Shown: positions 52,277 through 62,741, counted from the stretch's first letter. The stretch is DNA of 64,000 nt from Cyanobacteria bacterium SIG30 (GCA_015152475.1 SUTW01000001.1:287000-350999); one strand, 5' to 3'. Numbers and translations are program-made. Notes: generated by a model not told the origin, from the letters alone.

Positions 52277-53260
52277 ATGGCATTCACTTTAAATATTGAA
52301 AAAGAGCCTATTTTGGCATTTATTCCTATTTTTTTGGCTAATTTTGTTCAAAATCTTCCTTTTGTTGAAGATGAATTTAAGATTGTTTATCCAATAAAAA
52401 ATTGCGGGTGTGATTTTTATACTTTTGTTTATAAATCGCATTTTTATGGGCATACATTTACAGGTATTATTGAAATTAAATGTAATGACGATTTTGAAAT
52501 TAAAATTATCCAAAAAGAAAAAATATACGAAATTATTAAATATTACCCAGAAAACTTGCAAAAAATTGCGCTGACACATATTTTTTACGAGATTTTTTTG
52601 TGTTGTGTAAAAAACATTCTTAAAAGAAAAAAAATCAAATTAAATGAATTCGAAAAAGAAGACATTATTGAAACTTGCAATTATCCAGATTGCATTGATA
52701 ATCAAAACGAAGGTGAAATTTTCCAGATAATTGTTTTTTATTATTTAAAATACAATAATCCAATATTTACATTAAAGCCAAAAGACATATTTATATACAA
52801 AAAAATTTCAAAAAATGATTTTGTAAAAAATATTTTAAAACTTGAAGAAAAAGGATTGATTGTTCTTTTAAACAAAACAGAAGATGAATTTTTAAAAGAA
52901 GAATTTGACGTTCTTTTGCCATACTTTGAAGCAATATCATATAAGCTTCCATCTAAAATTTTTGAACTTAATTCCAAACATAAAATGTGGCAGAAAAAAA
53001 TAGCCAATTTCATTTATTTTAATGACAAAAAATTTGTTAAAGTAAAAGATTTATTGAATTTAGTCAAAGAACAATTTAATGTTTTAAAACCTTCTCAAAT
53101 TAGATTAAGACTTGAAGATGTTTTAGATGATTTACGTGAATTAAAAATTATTGAAGATTGGGAATATAGATATATAAAAGAAGAAAATTTAATGAACAAA
53201 AATTGGTTTGAAAAATATAAAAATTTGTCTGTAAAATTTAGTTTATTAAGAGTTTTGTAA
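52277..53260 (+). CDS. Putative winged-helix protein, copy 2 (paralogue of 11989)
   Basis: 327 residues. The N-terminal about 110 residues are an extra domain (NIEKEPILAFIPIFLANFVQ, FKIVYPIKNCGCDFYTFVY). The remainder parallels the 234-aa protein at 11989: EGEIFQIIVFYYLKYNNPIFTL, LPSKIFELNSKHKMWQKKI, LKPSQIRLRLEDVLDDLRELKIIEDWEY. The helix-turn-helix-plus-wing layout suggests DNA binding, as in replication initiators; this is inference. TATAAT at 52262-52267 ends 9 nt before the ATG, no Shine-Dalgarno. No phage genes adjoin it. Confidence 0.55.
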   Translation: MAFTLNIEKEPILAFIPIFLANFVQNLPFVEDEFKIVYPIKNCGCDFYTFVYKSHFYGHTFTGIIEIKCNDDFEIKIIQKEKIYEIIKYYPENLQKIALTHIFYEIFLCCVKNILKRKKIKLNEFEKEDIIETCNYPDCIDNQNEGEIFQIIVFYYLKYNNPIFTLKPKDIFIYKKISKNDFVKNILKLEEKGLIVLLNKTEDEFLKEEFDVLLPYFEAISYKLPSKIFELNSKHKMWQKKIANFIYFNDKKFVKVKDLLNLVKEQFNVLKPSQIRLRLEDVLDDLRELKIIEDWEYRYIKEENLMNKNWFEKYKNLSVKFSLLRVL

Positions 53261-53304
53261 TTGGTTTTTTTTATGCAATAATTTAGAAAAAGGAGATTTA
53301 CCAG

Positions 53305-54390
53305 ATGAAAAAAGCTTTAATTACAGGGATTACAGGTCAAGACGGAAGCTATTTGGCGGAATTATTACTTGAAAAGGGTTATGAAGTTCACGGCATGAAA
53401 AGACGTGCAAGTTCTTTTAATACTCAAAGAATTGATCATCTTTATCAAGATATACATAATAAAGAAGCTAGATTTAAACTACATTATGGTGATTTAACAG
53501 ATTCAACAAATTTAATCAGATTAATTCAAGAAATTCAACCTGATGAAATTTATAACTTGGCAGCTCAATCTCATGTAAAAGTTTCTTTTGATTGTCCTGA
53601 ATACACAGCTAATGCTGATGGGCTTGGCACATTAAGAATATTAGAGGCAATTAGAATCTTGGGTTTAGAAAAGAAAACAAAATTCTATCAAGCTTCAACA
53701 TCTGAACTTTTTGGGCTTGTTCAGGAAACTCCACAAAAAGAAACAACTCCTTTTTATCCACGTTCTCCTTACGCTTGTGCAAAGCTTTATGCTTATTGGA
53801 TTTGCGTAAACTATAGAGAAGGATATAATATTTTTGCTTCAAATGGTATTTTATTCAATCATGAATCTCCAAGACGTGGTGAAACATTTGTTACAAGAAA
53901 AATTACTCGTGCTGCTGTTAGAATTAAATTAGGCATGGAAGATAAACTTTATTTAGGAAATCTCAATTCAAAACGTGACTGGGGTCATGCAAAAGATTAT
54001 GTTGAAGGCATGTGGAGAATTTTACAACAAGAAAAACCTGAAGATTTTGTTCTTGCAACAGGTGTTACAACAACAATTCGTGATTTTTGTAAAATGGCAT
54101 TTAAAGAAGTTGGAATTGAGCTTGAATTTAAAGGCGAGGGTGTTGACGAAAAAGGTATTGATAAGGCAACCGGCAAAGTCATAATTGAGGTTGATCCTAA
54201 ATATTTCAGACCTACAGAAGTTGATCTTCTTCTAGGTGATTGTGCAAAAGCTCGTGAAAAACTTGGCTGGGTTCCAAAATACGATTTACCTGCTCTTGTA
54301 AAAGAAATGGTTGAAGAAGACATGAAAGATGCTAAAAAAGCGAAAACTTTACAAGAACAAGGTTATGAAATTTTAGTCCCACAAGATTAG
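53305..54390 (+). CDS. gmd: GDP-mannose 4,6-dehydratase
   Basis: A 361-residue extended SDR. NADP-binding [15 protein letters not shown] (about 7-21), catalytic Tyr-Lys in [15 protein letters not shown] with the Thr/Glu in STSELFG, and the [16 protein letters not shown] substrate/NADP loop. Converts GDP-mannose to GDP-4-keto-6-deoxymannose. AAAAAGGAG Shine-Dalgarno. fcl follows after 33 nt. Confidence 0.96.
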   Translation: MKKALITGITGQDGSYLAELLLEKGYEVHGMKRRASSFNTQRIDHLYQDIHNKEARFKLHYGDLTDSTNLIRLIQEIQPDEIYNLAAQSHVKVSFDCPEYTANADGLGTLRILEAIRILGLEKKTKFYQASTSELFGLVQETPQKETTPFYPRSPYACAKLYAYWICVNYREGYNIFASNGILFNHESPRRGETFVTRKITRAAVRIKLGMEDKLYLGNLNSKRDWGHAKDYVEGMWRILQQEKPEDFVLATGVTTTIRDFCKMAFKEVGIELEFKGEGVDEKGIDKATGKVIIEVDPKYFRPTEVDLLLGDCAKAREKLGWVPKYDLPALVKEMVEEDMKDAKKAKTLQEQGYEILVPQD

Positions 54391-54423
54391 TTTTTAGTTA
54401 ATTTATATAAAATAAAGGTAATT

Positions 54424-55482
54424 ATGAATAAAACAGATAAAATATATTTGGCAGGGCACACTGGACTTGTTGGCGGTGCTATATATCGCAGACTTCAAAA
54501 AGAAGGCTTTGAAAATATTGTTACAAGAGAATTGTATGAACTTGATCTTACAAACCAAAGCGCAGTTGACAATTTTTTTGAAGAAGAAAAACCAGATTAT
54601 GTTATTCTTGCTGCTGCAAAAGTTGGTGGCATTATGGCAAATCAGACTTATCCTGCCGAATTTATTTATCAAAATATAATGATTGCGGCAAATGTAATCC
54701 ATGCAAGTTATAAAAGTGGTGTTAAAAAACTTTTGAATCTCGGTTCAAGCTGTATTTACCCACGTCTTGCACCTCAACCAATGAAAGAAGATTGCCTTTT
54801 GACATCTGAACTTGAAAAAACAAATGAAGCCTATGCGATTGCAAAAATTTCTGCAATTAAATTATGCCGTTATTACAATGAACAATATGGCACAAATTTT
54901 ATTTCTTTAATGCCTACTAACCAATATGGTGTTGGAGATAATTTCAATATGGAAACTGCCCATCTTTTACCTATGATTTTAAGACGTTTTCATTTGGCAA
55001 AAATGCTTGAAGAAGGTAATTTTGAAGCAATTAAAAAAGACTTAAAACGCTTTAAATTAGGCTGGGGATTAGATGAAAAATTAAATGACAATAATATTGA
55101 AGAAATTTTAGCTGAAATTGGCGCATTTAAAGATAAAGCTGTTGTTTGGGGTGACGGAAGTGTTTATCGCGAAATGATGTGTTCCGAAGATTTAGCAGAT
55201 GCATGCTTTTATCTAATGCAAAATAAAGATTATAGCGAAATTGGTGAACTTGTAAATGTTACAAAAGGTGATGATATTCAACTTAAAGACCTTTTTGAAA
55301 TGGTAAGAGAAGTCGTTGGTTTTAATGGCAAAATTGAATATGATACGTCAAAGCCTAATGGCACTCCAAGAAAAATGATGGATGCAACTAAGATTAAATC
55401 ATTAGGTTGGGAGCCTAAAATTTCCTTAAAAGAAGGAATAAAAAAGGCTTACGCTTGGTATTTGACTGGCGAAATTCTGTAA
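54424..55482 (+). CDS. fcl: GDP-L-fucose synthase
   Basis: A 352-residue epimerase/reductase (also wcaG). AGHTGLVGGAIYRRL dinucleotide-binding loop, NLGSSCIYPRLAPQPM, catalytic YAIAKISAIKLC and the substrate loop LMPTNQYGVGDNF. It finishes GDP-L-fucose synthesis for surface glycans. It is longer than E. coli Fcl (321) because of an insert at about 195-235 (LKRFKLGWGLDEKLNDNN). Confidence 0.94.
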   Translation: MNKTDKIYLAGHTGLVGGAIYRRLQKEGFENIVTRELYELDLTNQSAVDNFFEEEKPDYVILAAAKVGGIMANQTYPAEFIYQNIMIAANVIHASYKSGVKKLLNLGSSCIYPRLAPQPMKEDCLLTSELEKTNEAYAIAKISAIKLCRYYNEQYGTNFISLMPTNQYGVGDNFNMETAHLLPMILRRFHLAKMLEEGNFEAIKKDLKRFKLGWGLDEKLNDNNIEEILAEIGAFKDKAVVWGDGSVYREMMCSEDLADACFYLMQNKDYSEIGELVNVTKGDDIQLKDLFEMVREVVGFNGKIEYDTSKPNGTPRKMMDATKIKSLGWEPKISLKEGIKKAYAWYLTGEIL

Positions 55483-55528
55483 TTTATACATAATTTGTAT
55501 GAAAACTAAATTTAATTATAAAAATTGC

Positions 55529-55557
55529 TTGACAGTTTGTTATGTCCTTAATATCAT
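55529..55557 (+). promoter_or_regulatory. Promoter of the tRNA-tuf cluster
   Basis: TTGACA (55529-55534), 17-nt spacer, TATCAT (55552-55557), 26 nt before tRNA-Thr. The consensus -35 fits a strong stable-RNA promoter. Confidence 0.75.
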
Positions 55558-55582
55558 TGTAGAGTAACTCTTAATAAAAGGT

Positions 55583-55654
55583 GCCGATGTGGCTCAATGG
55601 TAGAGCAACGGTTTTGTAAACCGTAGGTTGGGGGTTCGATTCCCTCCATCGGCA
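55583..55654 (+). tRNA. tRNA-Thr (anticodon UGU)
   Basis: 72 nt with a complete cloverleaf: acceptor GCCGATG/CATCGGC, anticodon loop TTTGTAA (TGT), TpsiC arm GGGGGTTCGATTCCC. Discriminator A, no encoded CCA. Confidence 0.96.
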
Positions 55655-55708
55655 GTTTTTAGTAAGAAGTCTAGATTTCTCTGAACATTAAAAATTAAAT
55701 AATTATAT

Positions 55709-55795
<87 letters not shown>

Positions 55796-55854
55796 TTTTC
55801 GTATTGATGATTGTTGTTCTGATTGAGCGCAGTACAAAGGTAGATATTAATTAT

Positions 55855-55926
55855 GCCCTTGTGGCGCAGTGGTAGCGCACTCCCTTGGTAAGGGAGAGGC
55901 CACGAGTTCAAGTCTCGTCAAGGGCA
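55855..55926 (+). tRNA. tRNA-Thr (anticodon GGU)
   Basis: 72 nt: acceptor GCCCTTG/CAAGGGC, anticodon GGT in CTTGGTAAG, TpsiC GAGTTCAAGTCTC. It precedes tuf, matching the thrT-tufB order of E. coli. Confidence 0.96.
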
Positions 55927-56062
55927 ATTGCAATAAACATGCTCTAACGTTATTTGTTCATGAGAGCTAAGTTAATACGATTTGATTATTTAATAAAGAA
56001 ATTTAAAATATAGACTAATAAACTCAAAAATATAAAAAACAAAATAGAAGGAGAAAATTCTT

Positions 56063-57271
56063 ATGGCAAGAGAAAAATTTGAAAGAACCAAACCGCACGT
56101 TAACGTGGGTACTGTTGGTCACGTTGACCATGGTAAAACTACTTTAACTGCTGCGATTACTGGTTGTATGGCTGCTGCAGGTAAAGCTGAAGCTAAAAAA
56201 TTCGACGAAATCGACGCAGCTCCTGAAGAAAAAGCTCGTGGTATCACTATTTCAACAGCACACGTTGAATATGAAACAGATGCTCGTCACTATGCACACG
56301 TTGACTGTCCTGGTCACGCTGACTACGTTAAAAACATGATTACTGGTGCAGCTCAAATGGACGGTGCAATTCTTGTAGTTGCTGCAACTGATGGTTCAAT
56401 GCCTCAAACAAAAGAACACATCTTGTTGGCAAAACAAGTTGGTGTTCCAAAATTAGTTGTATTCTTAAACAAATGCGACATGGTTGATGACCCAGAATTA
56501 CTTGACCTTGTTGAAATGGAATTAAGAGAAGACCTAAGCAAATACGAATTTGATGGTGACAACACTCCATTCGTTAGAGGTTCAGCTCTTAAAGCTTTAG
56601 AAGCAGTTCAAGCTAACAATACTGTTGCTAGAGGCGAAAATGAATGGGTTGACAAAATTTGGGAATTGATGGATGCAATCGATGAATACATCCCAACTCC
56701 ACAACGTGACGTTGATTTACCATTCTTGATGCCAGTTGAAGACGTGTTCTCAATCACAGGTCGTGGTACAGTTGCTACAGGCCGTGTAGAACGTGGTAAA
56801 ATCAAAGTTGGTGAAGAAGTTGAAATCGTTGGTTTCAAAGAAACTAAGAAAACAACTGTAACTGGTGTTGAAATGTTCAGAAAAATGTTAGACGAAGGTA
56901 TCGCTGGTGACAACATTGGTGCATTACTTCGTGGTATTGACAAAACTGAAATTCAACGTGGTCAAGTATTGGCTAAACCTGGTTCAATCCACCCACATAC
57001 AAAATTCACTGCTAACGTTTATGTATTGAAAAAAGAAGAAGGTGGACGTCACACTCCATTCTTCCCAGGTTACAGACCTCAATTCTACGTTAGAACAACA
57101 GACGTAACTGGTTCAATTAAATTTGAAGGCGAAATGGTTATGCCTGGTGATAACGTTGTAATGGAAGTTGAATTGATTGCTCCTGTTGCTATCGAACAAG
57201 GTATGAGATTCGCTATCCGTGAAGGCGGTAGAACAGTTGGCGCTGGCGTTGTTGACAAAATCATCGCTTAG
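56063..57271 (+). CDS. tuf: Elongation factor Tu
   Basis: 402 residues. G1 [10 protein letters not shown]3 DCPGHADY, G4 NKCDMV, followed by two beta-barrel domains. Carries aminoacyl-tRNA to the ribosome. It uses more C-ending codons (AAC, GAC, ATC) than neighbouring genes, as expected for high expression. AGAAGGAG Shine-Dalgarno. Probably co-transcribed with the tRNAs. Confidence 0.98.
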   Translation: MAREKFERTKPHVNVGTVGHVDHGKTTLTAAITGCMAAAGKAEAKKFDEIDAAPEEKARGITISTAHVEYETDARHYAHVDCPGHADYVKNMITGAAQMDGAILVVAATDGSMPQTKEHILLAKQVGVPKLVVFLNKCDMVDDPELLDLVEMELREDLSKYEFDGDNTPFVRGSALKALEAVQANNTVARGENEWVDKIWELMDAIDEYIPTPQRDVDLPFLMPVEDVFSITGRGTVATGRVERGKIKVGEEVEIVGFKETKKTTVTGVEMFRKMLDEGIAGDNIGALLRGIDKTEIQRGQVLAKPGSIHPHTKFTANVYVLKKEEGGRHTPFFPGYRPQFYVRTTDVTGSIKFEGEMVMPGDNVVMEVELIAPVAIEQGMRFAIREGGRTVGAGVVDKIIA

Positions 57272-57289
57272 TTCTAATTTAAATATAAA

Positions 57290-57318
57290 AAATGACTCTT
57301 GTTTTTCAAGGGTCATTT
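57290..57318 (+). terminator. Terminator after tuf
   Basis: AATGACTCTTG-TTTTT-CAAGGGTCATT followed by a T run. Confidence 0.88.
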
Positions 57319-57452
57319 TTTTATGTTCAATTTTATACTGTTTTTGTTACATTGTGTTAAGTAAAATTTTAGATATTTAGCAATTTTTACTTATAATAAT
57401 TTTTTACATGTGCATAAGTGGTAGATGGTTAGTTTAGGAAAGGATTTTTATT

Positions 57453-57812
57453 ATGTCAGTTAATTCAGTAGGTTTAAGTAACCCAAATTACACAAAAACA
57501 GTAGATGTTGTTGAAACAAAGAAAGAAAAAAATGATAATTCAACTGCTAAAAGTATTTTTGCCGCAGTTGGAACAGCAGCTTTAGTTGGCGGAATTTATG
57601 CTTTGGGACGTGGTTCTGTTCCTGCAGCAGCAGCTGGTAAAGCAAAAGGCTTTATGAATACTATGAAAGCAGGTTTTAAACAAATTCCTGGGCTTGCAAA
57701 AAATATTTTTAAGATTTTAACTGGCAAAAATACTGTGCTAGATGGACCTTCAAAATGGCAACAAATTAAAAACTTATTTACAGGTTTTAGTTTCAAACCT
57801 CTTATTAAGTAA
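57453..57812 (+). CDS. Small hypothetical membrane protein, 119 aa
   Basis: The family is not recognised. A polar N-terminus (MSVNSVGLSNPNYTKTVDVV) and basic linker precede a hydrophobic segment (IFAAVGTAALVGGIYALG, about 36-53). A basic helical tail (KAGFKQIPGLAKNIFKIL) follows. TATAAT at 57392 and an AAGG Shine-Dalgarno are present. Composition resembles the unknowns at 23839 and 37550. Confidence 0.65.
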   Translation: MSVNSVGLSNPNYTKTVDVVETKKEKNDNSTAKSIFAAVGTAALVGGIYALGRGSVPAAAAGKAKGFMNTMKAGFKQIPGLAKNIFKILTGKNTVLDGPSKWQQIKNLFTGFSFKPLIK

Positions 57813-57830
57813 GTTTGAAAAAATTAATAA

Positions 57831-57861
57831 AAAAACGAGCCTTTTGAATAGGCTCGTTTTT
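57831..57861. terminator. Bidirectional terminator between the 119-aa gene and rpsI
   Basis: AAAAACGAGCCT-TTTGAAT-AGGCTCGTTTTT has A/T runs on both sides and serves both convergent units. Confidence 0.88.
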
Positions 57862-57879
57862 GTATATAAAATCTTCTTC

Positions 57880-58287
57880 TTATCTTTTTGAGAATTGGAA
57901 GCGTTTTCTTGCTCTTTTTCTACCGTATTTTTTACGTTCTTTAATTCTAGAATCTCTAGTTAAAAGACCTTCTTGTTTAAGAGCAGGTTTGTTTTCTTCA
58001 CTTATTTCAAGTAAAGCTCTTGAAATAGCGTGTCTGATAGCACCAGCTTGTGCACTAACGCCACCACCAACTGCTTTAACTCTTACATCATATTTGTCTT
58101 GGTTGTCAGTTAAAACAAGTGGGTGATAAACCATCATTTCTAATGTTGGGCGGTTTCCTAAGTAACCTTTAAGAGTTTTACCGTTTACAAAAACTCTGCC
58201 TTTACCTGGAACAACTTTTGCAACAGCAATAGCGCATTTTCTTCTTCCAGTTTTAATTACTTCGTTTTTATTTTCTTCTTTAGCCAT
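57880..58287 (-). CDS. rpsI: 30S ribosomal protein S9
   Basis: 135 residues, ending with the universal KKYGRKRARKRFQFSKR tail that reaches the P-site tRNA. GRRKCAIAVAKVVPGKG and GGVSAQAGAIRHAISRAL are family motifs. TAATG coupling with rplM. Confidence 0.97.
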   Translation of the reverse strand: MAKEENKNEVIKTGRRKCAIAVAKVVPGKGRVFVNGKTLKGYLGNRPTLEMMVYHPLVLTDNQDKYDVRVKAVGGGVSAQAGAIRHAISRALLEISEENKPALKQEGLLTRDSRIKERKKYGRKRARKRFQFSKR

Positions 58288-58730
58288 TATTCATTTGCTC
58301 CTTTTAGTTCATAAACAACTGGTTTTTGCGCTTCATGAGGGTGATTAGCACCTGCATAAACTTTTAATTTTTGGAATTGGCTATCTCCTAAAGTATTATG
58401 AGGTAACATACCTTTAACAGCTTTTTCGATTGCGCGTGTAGGTGTTTTTTCCATCATTTCTTTGAAAGAAGATGATCTCAAACCACCTGGGAAACCTGTG
58501 TGATGGTAGTAAATTTTGTCTGTTTCTTTTTTGCCTGAAACAGTAATTTTGTCAGCGTTTACGACAATAACAAAATCGCCTGTATCAACATGCGGAGTGT
58601 ATTGTGGTTTATGCTTACCTCTTAAAAGATTGGCAGCCGCAACTGCAAGACGACCTAATGTTTGGCCTTCTGCGTCGATTACATACCACTTTCTTTCAAC
58701 TTCAAGAGGTTTTGCGCTAAATGTTTTCAT
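58287..58730 (-). CDS. rplM: 50S ribosomal protein L13
   Basis: 147 residues with [38 protein letters not shown] and [20 protein letters not shown]. Upstream overlap of 14 nt with truA, downstream TAATG with rpsI. L13 is an early assembly protein of the large subunit. Confidence 0.97.
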   Translation of the reverse strand: MKTFSAKPLEVERKWYVIDAEGQTLGRLAVAAANLLRGKHKPQYTPHVDTGDFVIVVNADKITVSGKKETDKIYYHHTGFPGGLRSSSFKEMMEKTPTRAIEKAVKGMLPHNTLGDSQFQKLKVYAGANHPHEAQKPVVYELKGANE

Positions 58731-59472
58731 TTATCTTGCCTTTCTCGTATTTGTTTGTGTATTCTACTTTCATTAACGTAAGACCAATTGGGCTTATGAC
58801 AGGTCCTGCCATTTCTCTCTCTTTTGATTTTAGAATCTCCTTCATTTTAGCGGGTGGAAGGTTATCTTTTTCAATCATTAAAAGAGTTCCGATGATTGTT
58901 CTTACCATATTATAAAGAAATCTGTTCCCTATAATATCTATTTTTATCACATCTTTTGATTTCGTTGCTTTAGCTTTGTATATCTTACAAATTTTAGCAG
59001 GGTTATCAGAAGATGATTTGAAAGCACTGAAGTCGTGTTCTCCTACAATGTAGGAAAGTGACTCATTTATTCTTTTAAGGTCTAATTTATGCCTGTAGTA
59101 AAGTGTATCAGTGTCAAAAACATTTTCAACTTCGCTATTTCTTATCTTATATTGATAATGTCTGCTTTTTGCACTCATTTGGGCATGAAATTTTTTGTTT
59201 GTTTTGGTTAATTTTGTAACCTTAATTTCTTTTGGTAATATGCAATTTAAATTATAAAGCTTTATTTCACCTTCATAATCAAAATGTACTACCTGCCCTA
59301 GTGCATTTACGCCGGCATCTGTTCTACCTGAAAAGATTGTGCTTATTTTTTGTTGTGTCAAAGTACTGATTGCTTTTTCAAGCTCATCTTGAACCGTCCT
59401 TGCATCTTTTTGTTTTTGACTTCCTTTGAAGGCTTGTCCAAGATATTGTAGTGTTAATTTATAACGTGGCAT
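58717..59472 (-). CDS. truA: tRNA pseudouridine synthase A
   Basis: 251 residues. Catalytic Asp in [17 protein letters not shown], plus [17 protein letters not shown]-type motif ([13 protein letters not shown]). Modifies U38-40 in tRNA anticodon stems. Embedded in the ribosomal operon between rplQ (TAATG) and rplM, as in many bacteria. Confidence 0.95.
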   Translation of the reverse strand: MPRYKLTLQYLGQAFKGSQKQKDARTVQDELEKAISTLTQQKISTIFSGRTDAGVNALGQVVHFDYEGEIKLYNLNCILPKEIKVTKLTKTNKKFHAQMSAKSRHYQYKIRNSEVENVFDTDTLYYRHKLDLKRINESLSYIVGEHDFSAFKSSSDNPAKICKIYKAKATKSKDVIKIDIIGNRFLYNMVRTIIGTLLMIEKDNLPPAKMKEILKSKEREMAGPVISPIGLTLMKVEYTNKYEKGKINENI

Positions 59473-59900
59473 TATGTTAATTGGATTAATGCCATTTCTG
59501 CGTTGTCGCCACGACGAGGAACTTGTCTGAATATTTTTGTGTATCCACCGTTTCTTGTCGCATATTTTTTACCAATAACACAGAACAATTTTCTTAATAC
59601 AGTTTCTTTTGGAAGTTTTTTGCCTTCTGGCATTGTTTCAAATACTTCGCCTGTTTCAAGATCGATGTAGTTTGTAAGTTCTTTATCGAAAATGTATTTT
59701 CCAGCTTGTCTTCTTGCAGCCAAATCACCTTTTTTAGCAAGTGAAATGACATGTTGAGCATATGGAGCAAGCGCTTTTGCTCTTGTCATTGTTGTTGTTA
59801 TTTCGCCATGCACGAAAAGCTCAGTAGCCAAAGAACGTAATAAAGCTTTTCTTTGATCAGCAGGCTTTCCAAGTGTATGTTTTTTGCATTGGTGTCTCAT
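59472..59900 (-). CDS. rplQ: 50S ribosomal protein L17
   Basis: 142 residues. The N-terminal MRHQCKKHTLGKPADQRKALLRSL (usually MRHRxxxxKLxRxxxHRxAL) and TTMTRAKALAPYAQHVISLAKKG identify it. It lies 18 nt after rpoA, the standard order. Confidence 0.96.
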   Translation of the reverse strand: MRHQCKKHTLGKPADQRKALLRSLATELFVHGEITTTMTRAKALAPYAQHVISLAKKGDLAARRQAGKYIFDKELTNYIDLETGEVFETMPEGKKLPKETVLRKLFCVIGKKYATRNGGYTKIFRQVPRRGDNAEMALIQLT

Positions 59901-59918
59901 TTTTTTATTCCTTTGTTA

Positions 59919-60899
59919 TTATATTAGTTCTAAATCATCAACGCCTTCAGGATTTGGTTGAAGTTCCAAACCGAATTCGTGTAATTTTTCGATTACTTCA
60001 TCAGAGGATTTTTTACCGAAGTTTTTAATATTCAATAAATCATGTTCTGATTTTTTCAACAATTCAGCCATTGAGTTTATGCTTGCTCTTTTTAAGCAGT
60101 TATAAGCTCTAACTGAAAGTTCAAGATCTTCAATTGAGAATGTTGGAGCAACTTCTTCAACTTGAGGAGTAACTTCTACAATTTCTTCTTCGATTACGCT
60201 TGAACCTTTACCAACTATCGCTGAAATTTGTTTGAAATGGTCGATAAGTAATGTTGAAGCTTGGCTTAATGCTTGGTTAACATCAACTGAACCATTTGAC
60301 CAAATTTCAAGAGTTAGTTTGTCATAATTTAAGTCTTCGCCAACACGAGCAGGTTCAACAACATAGCTTACTCTTTTAATAGGTAAGAATAATGCGTCGA
60401 TTGGTAGCATGTCGATTGGGTATCCACTTTTTGGATTTTTAAGAACATCTTGGCTGATGTATCCTTTTCCTGTTTCAACCACGATATCTGCATGAAGTGA
60501 ACCACCTTCTGCAAGTGTACAAATTAAACAGTCAGGGTTGATAACTTTAACGCCTGCTGGAAGTTTTATGTCAGAACCTAAAACTGGTCCTGCTGTTGTA
60601 GCATCTATTCTTAAATGTTGAATATCACTGCTTTCTGACTTAACAACAAGTCCTTTTAGGTTTAACATTATATCAATTACATCTTCAATAACGCCAGGAA
60701 TTGAAGTGTATTCGTGAGAAATTCCTTCAATTCTAACTGAAGTAACAGCTGCTCCTTCAAGGCTTGATAATAAAACTCTTCTTAAAGAGTTACCAATTGT
60801 AGCACCAAATCCTCTTTCCAAAGGTTCAATAACGAATTTACCGTATTGTGAACCATCAGAGCCAGTTGTTGTTGTAACATTTTTAATTTTAAGTTCCAT
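59919..60899 (-). CDS. rpoA: RNA polymerase alpha subunit
   Basis: 326 residues. N-terminal domain for dimerisation and beta/beta' binding (YGKFVIEPLERGFGATIGNSLRRVLLSSL, VRIEGISHEYTSIPGV). C-terminal domain with LELSVRAYNCLKRASINSMAEL and IKNFGKKSSDEVIEKL, which contacts UP elements and activators. Confidence 0.98.
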   Translation of the reverse strand: MELKIKNVTTTTGSDGSQYGKFVIEPLERGFGATIGNSLRRVLLSSLEGAAVTSVRIEGISHEYTSIPGVIEDVIDIMLNLKGLVVKSESSDIQHLRIDATTAGPVLGSDIKLPAGVKVINPDCLICTLAEGGSLHADIVVETGKGYISQDVLKNPKSGYPIDMLPIDALFLPIKRVSYVVEPARVGEDLNYDKLTLEIWSNGSVDVNQALSQASTLLIDHFKQISAIVGKGSSVIEEEIVEVTPQVEEVAPTFSIEDLELSVRAYNCLKRASINSMAELLKKSEHDLLNIKNFGKKSSDEVIEKLHEFGLELQPNPEGVDDLELI

Positions 60900-60920
60900 A
60901 TTGATTTATCTCCAATTACT

Positions 60921-61523
60921 CTATTTTGAATAGTACTCAATAACAAGTTGTTCTTTGAATTCAGGGTCAATTTCTTCTCTGTTTGGAATTCTGTCGAAAG
61001 TAACTTTTAATTCTTTCTTGTCAACTGTAATCCAACCGTAAGTTAAAGCTAAATCGATTGATTCTTGAACTGTTGTTACAAATTTTTCACTTCTTGTTTT
61101 AACTGTGATTACATCGCCTTCTTTTAATATGTATGAAGGGATGTCAACTTTTTTGCCGTTAACTAAGAAATGACCGTGATTAACCATTTGTCTTGATTGT
61201 TTGCGTGTAATTGCGAAACCTGCTCTGAAAATTACGTTATCAAGTCTTGATTCAAGTGTTTGTAAAAGAATTGTACCTGTAACGCCATTTTTTCTTGTAG
61301 CTCTTTCGTAATATTTAGCAAATTGTTTTTCGCTTGCTAAATATGTCATTCTTATTTTTTGTTTTTCTTTTAAGTGAAGTGCGTATTCAGAAGGTTTTTT
61401 TCTAGCCGCACCGTGTTGACCTGATTGAGTGGTTCTCATTGAAGTTGTCAATTTGCGGTTTGATAAATCTTTTACGCCGTAGTTTCTAAATAATTTATTT
61501 GTTGGTCCTGTATATCTAGCCAT
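60921..61523 (-). CDS. rpsD: 30S ribosomal protein S4
   Basis: 200 residues with the S4 domain (LESRLDNVIFRAGFAITRKQSRQMVNHGHFLVNGKKVDIPS). The N-terminus lacks the usual zinc-binding cysteines. Primary 16S rRNA binder. Confidence 0.97.
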   Translation of the reverse strand: MARYTGPTNKLFRNYGVKDLSNRKLTTSMRTTQSGQHGAARKKPSEYALHLKEKQKIRMTYLASEKQFAKYYERATRKNGVTGTILLQTLESRLDNVIFRAGFAITRKQSRQMVNHGHFLVNGKKVDIPSYILKEGDVITVKTRSEKFVTTVQESIDLALTYGWITVDKKELKVTFDRIPNREEIDPEFKEQLVIEYYSK

Positions 61524-61542
61524 TTTTATTTCCTTTTAGTTA

Positions 61543-61932
61543 TTATACTCTACGTTTCTTTGGAGGACGGCAACCATTGTGAGGAATAGGAGTTACATCT
61601 TTAATTAATGTAATTTCAAGTCCTGCGCCTTGAATTGCTCTGATAGCGGTTTCTCGACCTGAACCGGGTCCTTTAATGTATACTTCAACTTTTTTCATGC
61701 CTTGGTCAATTGATTTTTTAGCAACCAATTCTGCTGCGGATTGAGCTGCGAAAGGAGTTCCTTTTCTAGCGCCTTTAAAACCGCAAACACCTGCAGATGC
61801 CCAAGCAATAGCATTACCTTGAGAATCAGTAGAAGTTACAATCGTATTGTTGAAAGTACTTTGTATAAAAACAGTACCTTGTAATACGTTCTTTCTTTCT
61901 TTCTTTTTAGTTTTTGTTGTTGGTTTAGCCAT
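61543..61932 (-). CDS. rpsK: 30S ribosomal protein S11
   Basis: 129 residues: [39 protein letters not shown] and [15 protein letters not shown] end. Platform protein of the small subunit. Confidence 0.98.
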   Translation of the reverse strand: MAKPTTKTKKKERKNVLQGTVFIQSTFNNTIVTSTDSQGNAIAWASAGVCGFKGARKGTPFAAQSAAELVAKKSIDQGMKKVEVYIKGPGSGRETAIRAIQGAGLEITLIKDVTPIPHNGCRPPKKRRV

Positions 61933-61974
61933 TATATTATTCCTTTAATGTTAAATTCTTAATTTCTTAAACTA

Positions 61975-62346
61975 TTATGCTTTTTTCTTATTAGCGATAG
62001 GTCCTGATTTTTTACCACGTCTTGTTCTTGCGTTAGTTTTTGTTCTTTGACCTCTCACTGGTAATTTTCTTCTGTGACGAATGCCTCTGAATGAACCGAT
62101 TTCGCTTAAACGTTTGATATTAAGTGATTCTTCGCGTTTAAGGTCGCCTTCGATTGTGTAATGAGAAATTTCGTCTCTTAGTTTTTTAATATCGTCATCT
62201 GTTAAGTCATCTGTTCTTAAATCAGGCGATATATTTGAAGCTGCAAGAATTTTTGCACTTCTTGTAGGTCCTATACCATAAATATAGGTAAGCGCTACTA
62301 TCATTCTTTTATTACGGGGTAAATCAACCCCAGCCAATCTTGCCAT
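61975..62346 (-). CDS. rpsM: 30S ribosomal protein S13
   Basis: 123 residues: [33 protein letters not shown] and the [26 protein letters not shown]-terminus that contacts P-site tRNA. Confidence 0.98.
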   Translation of the reverse strand: MARLAGVDLPRNKRMIVALTYIYGIGPTRSAKILAASNISPDLRTDDLTDDDIKKLRDEISHYTIEGDLKREESLNIKRLSEIGSFRGIRHRRKLPVRGQRTKTNARTRRGKKSGPIANKKKA

Positions 62347-62363
62347 TTATTTTCTCCTTAACC

Positions 62364-62477
62364 TTAACCTTGTCTTTGTTTGTGTTTTGGGTGTTTGCAC
62401 ACAACTGTAATTCTGCCACGTCTTTTGATAATTTGGCAGTCTTTACAAATCTTTTTGACTGATGCTCTTACTTTCAT
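62364..62477 (-). CDS. rpmJ: 50S ribosomal protein L36
   Basis: 37 residues, too short for the ORF track: [20 protein letters not shown] and a tail ending KHKQRQG. The C-x2-C...C-x4-H zinc ribbon is complete (CKDC, C, H). Between infA and rpsM, its standard position. Confidence 0.96.
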   Translation of the reverse strand: MKVRASVKKICKDCQIIKRRGRITVVCKHPKHKQRQG

Positions 62478-62493
62478 TTTTAGTTTCCTTAAC

Positions 62494-62709
62494 TTACTTT
62501 AGTCTGTATGTTATTCTTCCGCGTGAAAGATCGTATGGGGTCATTTCGACTTTCACCATATCACCAGGCAATATTCTTATGAAATTTTTTCTGATTTTAC
62601 CTGAGATATGAGCTAAGATTTCATGTCCATTTTCAAGCTCAACTCTGAACATTGCGTTTGGCAATGATTCAAGTATTTTACCTTCAAATTCAATTACATC
62701 TTTAGACAT
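62494..62709 (-). CDS. infA: Translation initiation factor IF-1
   Basis: 71 residues of S1/OB-fold: [48 protein letters not shown]. First gene of the alpha operon here. Confidence 0.97.
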   Translation of the reverse strand: MSKDVIEFEGKILESLPNAMFRVELENGHEILAHISGKIRKNFIRILPGDMVKVEMTPYDLSRGRITYRLK

Positions 62710-62741
62710 TTTCTAACCTTATTTTTTATCTGCGTTCTTTA

